Source: Phylloscopus collybita (taxonomy: Eukaryota > Chordata > Aves > Passeriformes > Phylloscopidae). Taken from it: 64,000 nt of DNA. A model generated the notes under the pieces. That model had not been told where the DNA came from and made no database searches. It was given only the letters and a program-made list of their open reading frames with translations. Every line of letters begins with the position of its first letter. Position 1 is the first letter of the stretch. The stretch lies in the NCBI GenBank assembly GCA_027886175.1, contig JAJNNQ010000009.1, positions 29,563,501 to 29,627,500 of the forward strand. The letters are read 5' to 3'. The position numbers and the translations under genes are program-made. This document shows, one piece after another, positions 15,201 to 23,395 of this stretch.

Positions 15201-18200
15201 ACTTTTGTCTGGAGCTGAGATATATAGCCATACACATCCTCCTCAGTTTAAGTAGTTTGTTACTGTGCAGCCTTACAAGGATGTATGTTTGGGTATATGC
15301 ACACACACATATTTGTGTCTGTATGTAGTATGTATTTGGAAGTTAGAAAGAGGCAAGGTAGGCATTTTCAATGGTATTTAATTTCATTTCTGCTAACATT
15401 TAAGAACTAACCATTCTGGGAAACACAAACTCTTTACAAAATAATAGTAGTAATAAAAGTACCAGTGAGTCTATACAAATGCTAACTATTGTTTTAATTG
15501 ACTAAATAGTACTTTAAGTTCCAGTAAAAGGCAAATTATTCACTCCATGACCATGAGTTTGCAGAGGTTTCTTCTGAAATAACATCAAGCCTGTGCTTGC
15601 TATTTCTAGATACAGACTTGGAAACATAATGTTTTTTACTAAATCCTACTTAAAATTAAGTCACTGTAAGAACATCAAATCTTGGAGTAGCTAAAGTTTC
15701 ACTTTGGTTTGTTATCTGAAGTACACCCTTTTTAATTTACGCACACGCAAAAGAAAGTAGACAAATGCAAGGGCTTCCAATTACTTGAGAGTATTCATTA
15801 ATGAGAGTGCCATTTCATTAACGTGTACCTATAGACAATAATCCTCAGTGCAGAAAAATTGCAATGCACAGTACTTTGGAATGGGAGAATTACAAGACTA
15901 AAAGAGTCCAGATCTACCGGGGAAATATTTAATAACTGAGTAACAACAGATTTTCTCTAAGATTTTAATTGGTAGAGTCTAAAAATCAAATGTAGTTCTC
16001 AAGATAAAAGTATTGCTTGGTGTGTAGTATCACCATAAGATAAATACAAACATTGTATGCATTGCAGCCATAGAGTGATTAAATATGTCCTACTCAGCTG
16101 CTTCTTAACATTTGAAAGTTTCTGCTCTTAATAAGCATTTCTTCTTTCAAAACACCTTAGATAAAGAGTTCTGGTTTTTAGCACCCTCAGGAGGGTGTCA
16201 GTTCAAGTAGCAGAGATCCTTGCTCAAGCCTGCAGCAAGGTCCTGTTCTGGGACATTTGGTCCTTTCCTTTAGTCTCCCCAAGTGTTTCTGTCCAACAGG
16301 CATCCTGGAAGCATGAGCTGTAGCTAATCTCATTGTAGGACAGTTTTAGGCCTATATTCTCTGCACTGCTTCTCAGGTTGTAGCTTGATGCAAATCACCA
16401 GTTCTGAGTGCAAGAGAAAATATACCGCCAATCTAGCAGATCGTCACATAAAGATGGGCACATCTGGTTCTAGTTTGTGTTTCTGTCTTTTATGTTAAAG
16501 AGTCTTTGCCTCAGAAGAAGAGGAAAGCCAAGACCTCTCCATTCCTTGTTAAAAGTGCTCTAAATCATGAAGCCTATTGGCTTTCCCAATTTCCCAGGAA
16601 AAATAAAGAATGTTGTCTTCTAAGCAGACTAGTGATAAGAACCTTCTCCTGGAGTTGAGGTCAGAGATGTTTTAAGAGTCTCAGAGCTCAGACTGACATC
16701 TCCCTTCCTCTGAACAATATTTTTTTTTTTTTCTGGGCTAGGCAAGCTTAAAAAAATAGGAACTTCTCTCCAAAGAGGCAACCTTTGTTCCTTCCAGTCT
16801 TCCAATAAATGAAAATATGAATTCTTAAGAGAAGATTCTGCTGTTAGGATAGGCATCACTCTAATCACTCATCCTTAGAGACTTTAATAGGGAATATAGA
16901 TTCCTGAAGAGAGAAAGGTTTAATATTTCTCAGATAACACAGGGCAGTTCTCTGCTGAGTATGAGTTGTTGGAATTGCTATACAAAGGGAGGCAGGTTTC
17001 CTAGTGCTTTATGTATGGAAGCCAGACACTAAGACTTCAAAGTGTGCCAATAGTTGGAGCCCTGTATCAAAACACAAGGACAGATAAAGGGAAGAAAAGA
17101 ACCAGATCAAGTCCTGTTACCCTGTGTAGCAGAAGTCCTGAAAATAGTGATACAAGGATTTCAGTAAACTCTCCAGACTGCAGATTTCACCACAAGACAT
17201 CTATGTCCCAGATGGGCTGTACATTAATTCAGTAGCTGTCCTAAGTTCAAGTCTTAACAAATAAGGAGCCCAGGAGAAATTTTTTAAAAAAGCCAACTTT
17301 AGTATTGCTTATTAAACCAGAAAATGCAGTGTGAATATCATAGTTACTAGTAATTTTTTGTCTTCATATTGGTTCTATTGTTTGATTCCTAACTACAGAT
17401 GTTTTCTCCTTTTTCTTCTTATTCTGCCACCTAAAGAATCTTTTGCTGTTCCTGACCTCAGCAATTCAAGAGGTGACTTCTGCATGCAGTTCATTGATGT
17501 TCACCAAAATATTTCTGTTCATTTTTGGTTTTAACACAGACTTACTATCAGTTGCTTGCTGTGCATTTGTCTGCAGTGATTTCTCTTTACTAGATTTGCA
17601 CTTTATTACAACAGTGTATTTTTTATTGGTGTTCAGATGAGAGAAATTATTGGTTTTTAGTTATTTTAGGCTTACATGTAGTTTCCAGCAGAAAAATACA
17701 AACTTACTCAAAAGGAATTTGCAAGAGAGGATCAAGTCCAGTCATTTTTGCATGATTATTTCCTGTTTTGTTCTTGTAGTTGAATGTGGAATGTCTTTAC
17801 TAATAACGAAAGGTTTTTGTCAGAGGTGTTCCTGTAGAGCTAACAGCATTTTGTGAGACTAACTTTATAATTTGCTTGAGCAGCAAAATCACTTTGAATG
17901 GTCTGAATACTTTACCAAATAGAAATAGCTTCTTTTATGTAAGAAAGTCGTGGGTTATATATGCTAAATATATTCTTAAGAAAAATAGGCCATTGTTACC
18001 ACCCTATCTACTCAGCAACAATTAAGTATTTAGCTGCATCAGGTAGGGTGTTGATTCTTTGCTATCCACTGAACAGCTATGTATTGTGACAGCACGTTCC
18101 ATAGGTGACTACAGCTCTTCCCATGTTAGGTGTGATGTCTGGGAAAATGTAAAAGTTCAAGTGTGAATGATGCACTATCTCATGCATGGCATAAAGTAAA

Positions 18201-19011
18201 GTTGTGTTGATTGTCTTCTGTGCAACCAGGGCAAACTGCTGATTAACAAGTAGTGTCCTAATCACAGTGATTGCGTTGTCTTAATACATGTGTTGATTTC
18301 TCAGTTCAGACTAACTTGAGTACAAGACAGTAATACTATCCTTTAAAAAAAAAAAGTAATACTTTTTTTCTAATTAACTTTTCAGGTTATCACTGGGATA
18401 CATCGGATTGGATGCCAAGTGTTCAGTTGCCAGGTATCCAAGAGTATCCAAACTACGAAGTGGTTGAGGAGTCAGCTCCCCTCTACACAGATCCAAATGC
18501 CATCGATACAGACTATTACCCTGGTGGTTATGACATAGAAAGTGATTTTCCACCTCCACCTGATGACTTCCCTGCACCTGATGAGCTTCCACCATTACCA
18601 CCTGAATACAGCGACCAGTTTGAGTCAATACAGCCACCCAGAGACATGCCAGCCGTAGGTAGCTTGGGTTCTTCTGCAAGGAGCAGGCAGAGATTTAACC
18701 TTAATCAGTACCTTCCCCATCACTACCCTGCAGACATGTCAGAACCTCAGAGTACACCCAGTGGCGGCAGCGGCAGCTACAGAGAACCATACGCTCCGTA
18801 CTCGCTGGGGTTCAACCAAGACTTTGAAGCACCCACTGTAGACAACATGTCCATGTCTGTGTACGCTTCCACAGCCTCCTGCTCGGATGTGTCAGCATGC
18901 TGTGAAATGGAGTCGGAAGTCATGATGAGTGACTACGAGAGTGGAGACGATGGTCACTTCGAAGATGTGAAAATTCCTCCACTTGATTCCCAGCAACATA
19001 CAGAAGTCTGA
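108..19011 (+). CDS. FAT1: FAT1 protocadherin, 3' part of the gene (12 constitutive exons, join)
   Basis: FAT1 is a giant single-pass atypical cadherin at cell-cell contacts and leading edges; it acts in adhesion, actin organisation through Ena/VASP, planar polarity and Hippo signalling. The join is 108-245, 542-685, 2952-3149, 7200-8001, 8927-9058, 9167-9330, 9900-10362, 10890-11043, 11277-11387, 11599-12230, 12467-12604, 18386-19011. It totals 3,702 nt, which is 1,233 codons plus TGA, with every junction GT-AG and in phase. Domain order is the final cadherin repeats, a pre-EGF segment, EGF1, laminin G, EGF2-5, transmembrane helix and tail. This matches FAT1 rather than the FAT2 or FAT4 layout, and the tail (NRNSFEGSAIPEHPEF-like block, YHWDTSDWMPS, terminal HTEV) agrees closely with mammalian FAT1 as I remember it. 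The 5' exons, with most of the 34 cadherin repeats, lie before position 1. Family assignment is very secure; identity percentages were not computed. Confidence 0.97.
542..685 (+). CDS. FAT1: FAT1 exon: cadherin repeat C-terminal half with DVNDNPP linker
   Basis: Phase 0-0 exon of 144 bp (48 residues), acceptor tttttcag, donor gtaaat. It contains the repeat-ending strand YTLTVQASDNGSPP and the calcium-binding linker DVNDNPPVF, then starts the next cadherin repeat (SKGNYSVIIQ). Splicing from the preceding exon joins LDREK to ISGYTLTV, the normal cadherin continuation. Confidence 0.95.
829..1000 (-). mobile_element. CR1 LINE 3' end fragment (antisense)
   Basis: The + strand reads atcacagaatgggtgagg, then groups such as gtcatctggtccaatctccctgc and ctctgggttc. 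This is the reverse complement of the usual CR1 3' UTR end (...ccattctgtgat). It is degenerate and short, within a FAT1 intron. The left edge is sharp at the terminal repeat; the right edge is approximate. Confidence 0.8.
1688..1770. repeat. A-rich simple repeat (AACC, CAA and poly-A blocks)
   Basis: The tract runs from a short AACC array through A(13) and a CAA array to an A(18) run. It may be a retroelement tail or microsatellite; no coding element is attached to it. Confidence 0.8.
2952..3149 (+). CDS. FAT1: FAT1 exon: penultimate cadherin repeat
   Basis: Phase 0-0 exon of 198 bp (66 residues), acceptor atctacag, donor gtagga. It reads ENKPIGFSVLQLVVTDRD through SSHNGPPF and ends RDHYLLHVK. 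The E-x-x-P-x-G...V-T-D-x-D...N pattern is the calcium-binding core of a cadherin repeat. The open frame runs on into the intron up to 3248, but the donor at 3150 joins directly to the next exon's VADNGKPP, which is the expected cadherin sequence. Confidence 0.95.
3150..7199. other. FAT1 intron, nothing further recognised
   Basis: A 4.05-kb AT-rich intron between the exons at 2952 and 7200. No repeat family, conserved exon-like segment or long reading frame was recognised. Confidence 0.8.
7200..8001 (+). CDS. FAT1: FAT1 large exon: last cadherin repeat and pre-EGF region
   Basis: An 802-bp exon, phase 0 to phase 1, acceptor tttgtttag, donor gtaaga. It starts VADNGKPPLSSLTYIDIRV, completing one cadherin repeat. 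It then encodes the final repeat (GGVIGKIHATDQDVYDTLTY onward) and a conserved FAT1/FAT3-type segment before the EGF modules (FANLSPEEFIGDYWRNFQRA, LGVRRNDIQIVSLQ). Near the end a cysteine cluster (CAGLDCPLKFC, then CLCK) leads into EGF1. The frame stays open for 101 nt into the intron, but homology stops at the donor. Confidence 0.95.
8927..9058 (+). CDS. FAT1: FAT1 exon: EGF-like domain 1
   Basis: Phase 1-1 exon of 132 bp, acceptor ggttttacag, donor gtaagg. It reads (E)GKCPLVNSVCEGNPCPEG, then TECLGDP...YTCVCQD and ends QCPG. Cysteine spacing (C-x-P...C-x4-PC-x4-EC...C-x-C...C) fits the first EGF-like module, which in FAT1 lies between the last cadherin repeat and the laminin G domain. Confidence 0.95.
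9167..9330 (+). CDS. FAT1: FAT1 exon: start of laminin G domain
   Basis: A 164-bp exon, phase 1 to phase 0, acceptor attcctaag, donor gtatat. It encodes ASAGSAVTFTGSSYVKYRL, then the beta strands of a laminin G fold (KLTMRLRTYSAHAVVMYARG, DYSILE). Joined to the exon at 9900 it reads SILE-IHHGRLQYKFDCGSG, a typical LamG strand pair. Confidence 0.95.
9900..10362 (+). CDS. FAT1: FAT1 exon: rest of laminin G domain and start of EGF2
   Basis: A 463-bp exon, phase 0 to phase 1, acceptor cctctgtag, donor gtaagc. It has LamG strands with INDGQWHSISLEVDGNYARL, LNLDNHVFFGGH and the closing FRGCMDSIVLNGQELPL, the usual C-terminal hallmark of LamG domains. After ESVDVTPGC it begins the next EGF module (DGCSSSPCQNGGICNALSNG). 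Confidence 0.96.
10890..11043 (+). CDS. FAT1: FAT1 exon: end of EGF2 and EGF3
   Basis: A 154-bp exon, phase 1 to phase 2, acceptor tgatttcag, donor gtatgt. It completes EGF2 (GYYCKCAPLFMGTHC) and encodes EGF3 (NPCASNPCLYGGTC, then FICQCRGQYTGQR). The final arginine codon and following cysteine are completed by the next exon. Confidence 0.95.
11277..11387 (+). CDS. FAT1: FAT1 exon: EGF4
   Basis: A 111-bp phase 2-2 exon, acceptor gcctttgcag, donor gtaggt. It encodes CQLGPYCKDNPCKNSGKC, then PVCECEAGFRGER. This is one EGF module with all six cysteines, the last being supplied by the next exon. Confidence 0.95.
11599..12230 (+). CDS. FAT1: FAT1 exon: calcium-binding EGF5, transmembrane helix, proximal cytoplasmic tail
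   Basis: A 632-bp exon, phase 2 to phase 1, acceptor ttccgatag, donor gtaaga. It begins C-LTDVDECMENPC, the D-x-D-E-C signature of a calcium-binding EGF, and ends that module at GKHC. A hydrophobic helix of about 21 residues follows (roughly 11,774-11,836, VIGIIVFIAGIFLLVVIFVV). Next comes a basic juxtamembrane stretch (CRKVVGRKKKH), a stop-transfer signal and the part of FAT1 reported to act as a nuclear localisation signal. The conserved tail includes KLNKNIYSDIPPQVPVRP and the proline run NLPPPPPSNSPSDSDS. Confidence 0.97.
12467..12604 (+). CDS. FAT1: FAT1 exon: cytoplasmic tail
   Basis: A 138-bp phase 1-1 exon, acceptor ctctttcag, donor gtatgt. It encodes TKVVDLDPCLSKKPL and ends SLSSFQSESCDDN(G). 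Phase 1 at both ends means optional phase 1-1 exons downstream can be inserted without changing the frame. Confidence 0.95.
14663..14722 (+). CDS. FAT1: Candidate FAT1 cassette exon, 20-residue insert in the cytoplasmic tail
   Basis: An open 60-bp segment lies between a good acceptor (pyrimidine-rich, ending ttttacaag) and a donor (GAAG/gtatat). It has phase 1 at both ends, exactly what is needed between the exons ending at 12604 and starting at 18386. It would add a 20-residue insert that reads ASIVTVIHLVNAVVDSVEKE. The protein-like composition and correct phase argue for a real alternative exon. Alternatively spliced FAT1 tails with 12 and 32 extra residues have been reported in mammals, as I recall; 20 + 12 = 32 fits. 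No transcript evidence is available here. Confidence 0.72.
17437..17472 (+). CDS. FAT1: Candidate FAT1 cassette exon, 12-residue insert in the cytoplasmic tail
   Basis: An open 36-bp segment follows a strong pyrimidine tract (17,401-17,430) ending ctaaag and precedes AGAG/gtgact. It has phase 1 at both ends and encodes 12 residues (ESFAVPDLSNSR). It could be used alone (+12) or with the 60-bp exon upstream (+32). A TGCATG element at 17,481 lies 8 nt past the exon's donor, a usual position for RBFOX-dependent inclusion. The call rests on phase, splice sites and length; its small size leaves room for chance. Confidence 0.68.
17481..17486 (+). promoter_or_regulatory. TGCATG (RBFOX-type) intronic splicing element
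   Basis: TGCATG begins 8 nt after the end of the candidate 36-bp exon (donor at 17473). RBFOX proteins bind UGCAUG, and binding downstream of a cassette exon generally promotes its inclusion in neurons and muscle. The function here is inferred from position. Confidence 0.5.
18386..19011 (+). CDS. FAT1: FAT1 last coding exon: distal cytoplasmic tail and stop
   Basis: Acceptor taacttttcag; phase 1 entry gives G-YHWDTSDWMPSVQLPG. The 626 coding bases end at TGA 19009-19011. Functional motifs visible are DFPPPPDDFP (an FPPPP EVH1 ligand for Ena/VASP-type proteins), a second proline cluster (ELPPLPPEY), an acidic serine/tyrosine-rich block (SDYESGDDGHFED) and the C-terminal HTEV, a class I PDZ ligand. 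The Tyr-rich PNYEV and DTDYYPGGYDIESD segments are conserved in FAT1. Confidence 0.97.
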
Positions 19012-19816
19012 CACACTCAACAAAAGTGCCTGGACTTTATGAAATCTAGAACAATTTTCAATAGCTTTTTTCCTTTTTTTTTTTTGTTCCCAGCCACAGT
19101 GAATGCTTTTGTTTCAGTGAGCTAAACTGGCATGGCAGCATTGGATCATGCAATTCATTTCACTAAATGAACCTCTTTCCATTTCCTGATCTACTGTAAT
19201 TGCAAAGTTCCAAGATTTCCATTGGCTGTGCCATTTCTGAACATCCTTTATGTATTTACATTGTTTTATGTTTAAAAAAGTCACATACCACTTCTCCATG
19301 TTAGCATGATGCTTATATTTATATAGTTCTAATGCAATTAATTTTCTCCTACTTTTTGTAAATTTTATGTACAGTTTTGATTTTAATAGTTTTAACTAGA
19401 TTTTGTAGATATTTTGTGAATTTGTTTTCCACTGAAACTAGTGGTGTTGGTGTGCCATTAAAAATGAGCACCCTGACTTATTATAATCAGGGCATCACTG
19501 TATGTATTCCCCTGAAAACTAAGGTTTGACATTTCATTGTAAAACATTCAATGTAATCACAAAATTTCAATTGTACATACATTAGGTCTGATATTTTTCT
19601 GGGTCAGCTATATGGAAATGTCTTAAATGGGTTGCTGTATTTTAGAACTGTAAACATTTTTTTCCCTTCTTGGAAAGTGTGTTGGGGACCCTCTCCATAC
19701 CAGTTTAGAACCAAAACCACCATGACACAGTTTTTATAGTGTCTGTATATTTGTGATCCAATGGTCTTGTAAAGGTTTTTACTGAAAATTACCATTAGCC
19801 AGTCTTTCTTACTGAC

Positions 19817-19833
19817 AATAAATTATTAATAAA
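19817..19833 (+). terminator. FAT1: Proximal polyadenylation signals (two AATAAA)
   Basis: Two AATAAA hexamers (19817-19822 and 19828-19833) follow about 800 bp of 3' UTR, and T- and GT-rich sequence follows (tttagctttgctctgtgtatctc). The UTR length they imply is similar to that of mammalian FAT1 as I remember it. Confidence 0.65.
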
Positions 19834-20061
19834 ATACTTTAGCTTTGCTCTGTGTATCTCTATTATATAATATACCATTGACAAAGCATTCAGTGCAGCA
19901 TTTTTTAAGTCTGTATATGTTTTGTACTGTATTAAGTTACTTGCTCCAAGCAACTCGTTTTCCTCTCCTCCGAAATCAGCCTGCAGCTGTGTTAGAGATG
20001 CTCACGAGATGGCAGTGTGTGTCTGCTTAATGGTGTTTTTAAAAGTAATCGGGCCAGTCTG

Positions 20062-20067
20062 AATAAA
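20062..20067 (+). terminator. FAT1: Distal polyadenylation signal AATAAA
   Basis: A single AATAAA in gtctgaataaagattg, about 230 bp beyond the proximal pair. It may be the main or an alternative FAT1 3' end. Confidence 0.45.
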
Positions 20068-20089
20068 GATTGATGGGTATCAAACTGCA

Positions 20090-22100
20090 GTAGCCTTCTC
20101 GGTAGTTTGCATTTTTCTTTAAACATATAATATCAGCTATTTAAATTGCTGAATATTTTTATCTCAAGTCACAAAAATATCTACAAAAAAAAATCCCCAA
20201 GATCTTTAAAGCAGTTTCTCCCCTCCTTTAGATCACCTGAATACTTGCTTTCATGACTGGTGCACCCTTTGATTGTGCACTTGCATGCTGAAATGGCCAT
20301 TCCATTATCTGACTTTGTGCTAAATAGTTGATGGTTTCCTGCAATTATATTTCAATCTCAGTTTCTTACGTTAAGTTTACACTAGAATTTTACCTTGAAG
20401 ACATAAAGATGGAATACAGTTTTCCTGTGTATTATACAGCTGATTTTCTGACTAGAAAAGAACAAAGCCTTTAACAGAGTTCTCTAGGATAAATTTGGCC
20501 TGATGGTACACTAAAGGAATAATGTAACTGTCTTCTGCCTCTTGCTTAGGGATGCTTTTTAAGTTCAGAACAGATTTCTTGGCACATTAGTGAATTTTTA
20601 ATATAGCCTGGAATCCTTTCAGCTCCACCTCCATTTTGTTCCTACTGTCAAAAAGTTCTGTAGCCTAGAAATATACAGTATTAGATTCTCTCTGTCCTGA
20701 GAGCTATGCCTCAGCCTTCTACCATCTAGAGGAACAGGGTTCTGTATTTGGAGTGCTATTTATATACAAAATGGAACAACTCCCAGCTTGGCAGCTGTAT
20801 AATGAAATTGGGTGAATTACAGGACACGGCCAGGCACTGACATTCCTGTGTTAGCTTGCCCCATATGCTGCAGGTTAAGAATCTCATGACTAATGTAAAA
20901 AGACTAAAAATCAATAGGTTTAAACCCACATTCTGGCTATGCACTGCAAAATTCACCCTGATAACTAAGAGCCTTTTGTACATCAGATTGTTGGAATTTT
21001 CTTAATACCTGTTGAAGGATCATTCAGAACTGTGAGCAGAGGGTGTCACACACTGCAGTAGTTCACATCACTGCTTAAGGCCCTTCTTGAGGGAGGAAGG
21101 TTAAGCCCTAGTGGAAGTTCTTCTCAAGATTCCTTAATATCTGCTGCTCAGTAGGAATGAGCCTCAGGAGTCAGCAAGAGGAAGATGCTGTACAAATTTG
21201 CATCATTTTTTATTTGATAAAGATTTCCAGAAAAGATGAAAACCTGCCCTACAAATACATCTCTAAAGTTGCTCATTTACAGAAGAAAGGCCTGAAGACA
21301 GATTTTTAAAACTTAGAGGTGTGAAGGACAGGAATATCAACACTTAAATACACTTTTATTTGTAGTACTGTGAACTGAAGGCTAACATCAAACTGAAAAG
21401 GAACAAAGTCTCATTATTCTACAATGAAATTCCATGTAGGTGTAAGAGAATGTTTTGTTGAAAGTAGCAGAATATATATACCCATGTATGTGTATATGGT
21501 GGGATTTTTTTTTTACCTCTTCACAAGAACTGTGCTGCTAGGCAACATGCAACACCAAGGGTATACTTCATAGCAGAAAACAAGGTTGCATCATAACACT
21601 CACTTATGGAAATAGCAGGCATTTCAACTCCACAGCTTTCAACAGGCTTGCTGTTGGTGTGTAAAGCAAGGACGTGTTGGACAAATGCTCCCTTTGTGGG
21701 GACCTCTTATTGCATAATTCAGGTCCAGTAAGTGCAATCAAATCTGTTTTCCCACACAGAGCTACAGCCAGATGAAGGTGGTGACATTTTAAACCAAATT
21801 AAAACTGATACAGCAGAGCATTGCTGTTCAACTCAACAGTAGTCCAGCACATTCAAAAGCATTGGCCATGTGATTTATTTTACAAACCAAACATTTTAAA
21901 ATAAGGAATTTCAGTGAAGTCACACATTCATGATTTCAGTGTTCATCTGTCCTCATGTTGTCACAGCAAGAGGTTTATGTTGAGATGTAGTGTTTTGTGT
22001 TTCAATTTGTGCTCATTCCTTCTTACCATGCCAAAGGGCACCTCTGAGAAGAGCCTGTCTTTACAGCTTCACATCAGGTATTCATAAACATCATCAAGTT
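20090..22100. other. Intergenic DNA downstream of FAT1
   Basis: AT-rich non-coding sequence. No recognisable repeat, gene or RNA was seen. Confidence 0.75.
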
Positions 22101-22104
22101 CCCC

Positions 22105-22225
22105 ACTGAGCCTTCTTTTTTCCCCAGATTGATCAGCCTCACTTCTCTCAGCCTCTCATATGAAAGCAGCCTAAGTCTCTTAATCATCTCACTGGCCCTT
22201 TGCTGAGCTGTAGTTAAGTCCCCTG
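22105..22225 (-). mobile_element. Degenerate CR1 LINE fragment (antisense)
   Basis: The reverse complement reads like the end of CR1 ORF2 (pattern MIKRLRLLSYE-RLREVRLINL), equivalent to the usual 'edrlrelgl-f-l-ekrrlrgdl' block. It is separate from and more diverged than the larger CR1 copy downstream. Confidence 0.65.
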
Positions 22226-22904
22226 TGGAAATACTTTTTTTTCTATTTTAAAATACTTATGATATAGTAGAATTTAAAGTTTTACTGAGCAGATTTGAGT
22301 CAAGTTCATTGCTGCTTTGTCTATTCTACATTTTGAGTGAATGAAATGTCACTTAGCCTTGAAGCAGAGAACAAACTGCAATTCTACCTCATTAAGAGTA
22401 ATTGAGGCAGAAACAACAGACAACCCTGTGAAACTTCTTTCATTCAGTATTTAACACACCTGGTCTGAGAGCTCCACGATGCAGGCATATATGCTTAATA
22501 GAAGGAACATGACCAGAGTACCAGATTTGGGGCCCTTTTCCAAGGATATTTATTTAGTTTTTCCACTGTTCTCTATTCTACCCATGGCCTCCCATGAAAC
22601 AACTACTGTCCCAAGAAGCCACATCTAAGCAGAGTTCTTGCACTGGCCAAGGGGTACAAACCTGAATCCACTCAAGCCAAAGAAGGTATGAAATCCATCT
22701 CTAACTGCAAGCTCCGTTTTGGAGTAGAGGGGTAGAGAAGAACTGCTCTACTTCCACTTTGAATCTACCTGTAAAGCCCTCGAAAAACAACAGCTGCAGG
22801 AATTAGTCCGTGTTGTATGAAGGGGTCATGTCTGACACCTGTCTGCAGACAGACCACTGCTGAGTAAGTGCGGTTCACAAAGTGCCTCGCATGACTGCTG
22901 ACTC

Positions 22905-23395
22905 AGCTTTGCCCCTGGAGAAGCCATGCTGATTGCCTTGAATCACCTCCCTGTGCCTTTAGCACAGCTTCTAGGATGATCTGTTCCATGACCTTCCCAG
23001 ACAGAGCAGTGAGGCTGACAGGTTGGTAATTCCCAGGGTCCTTCTTTCTACCCTTTCTAAAGATGAGCACTATTGTTTCTCTTTTTCCAGTCACCTGGGA
23101 CTTCACCTGACTGCCATGACTTTTTCAAGTGTCCTGGAGAGTACCTTGGCAGCTCCATAGGCCAATTCCCACAGGACTCTGGGATGTACCTCACTGGGTC
23201 TCACAGGCTTAGGTACATTCAGTCTCCCCAGAAGGTCATGAAGGTCTTTGCTTACAGCTGGAGGGGCTTTGCTCCTCCAGTCCCCATTCTGCTGCTGCCC
23301 ATCTTCTTGAGAGGTGGAGGAAAAGAGGTTTCCATTGAAGACTGAGGCAAAAAAGCTCTTGAGTAACTCAGCCTTTTCTTCATCCTTCTGTGCTG
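22905..23395 (-). mobile_element. Inverted 5' segment of a CR1 LINE (ORF2, start of the RT region)
   Basis: Read on the minus strand from 23,395 leftwards, this encodes CR1 ORF2 sequence. It starts at [18 protein letters not shown], goes through HPRVLWELAYGAAKVLS and GRKKDPGNYQPVSLT (the RT motif equivalent to dPgNYRPvSLts), then GKVMEQIILEA. It ends near the CR1 'hGFtkGkS' position at about 22,905. There are stops and frame breaks, so it is inactive. The segment is immediately 5' in element order to the + strand segment starting at about 23,395 but points the other way. Confidence 0.85.

Larger units (their letters stand above)
12605..18385. other. FAT1 intron interval containing two candidate cassette exons
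   Basis: A 5.8-kb interval between the last two constitutive exons. Apart from the candidate exons at 14663-14722 and 17437-17472 it is AT-rich non-coding sequence. No transposon fragment was recognised. Confidence 0.8.
19012..20085 (+). other. FAT1: FAT1 3' UTR (approximate end)
   Basis: AT-rich untranslated sequence after the TGA. Polyadenylation hexamers AATAAA are at 19817-19822, 19828-19833 and 20062-20067, so the end would be near 19,850 or near 20,085. Two exact Pumilio-type motifs TGTANATA are present (TGTAGATA at 19404, TGTACATA at 19572). The exact cleavage site cannot be fixed from sequence alone. Confidence 0.75.
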
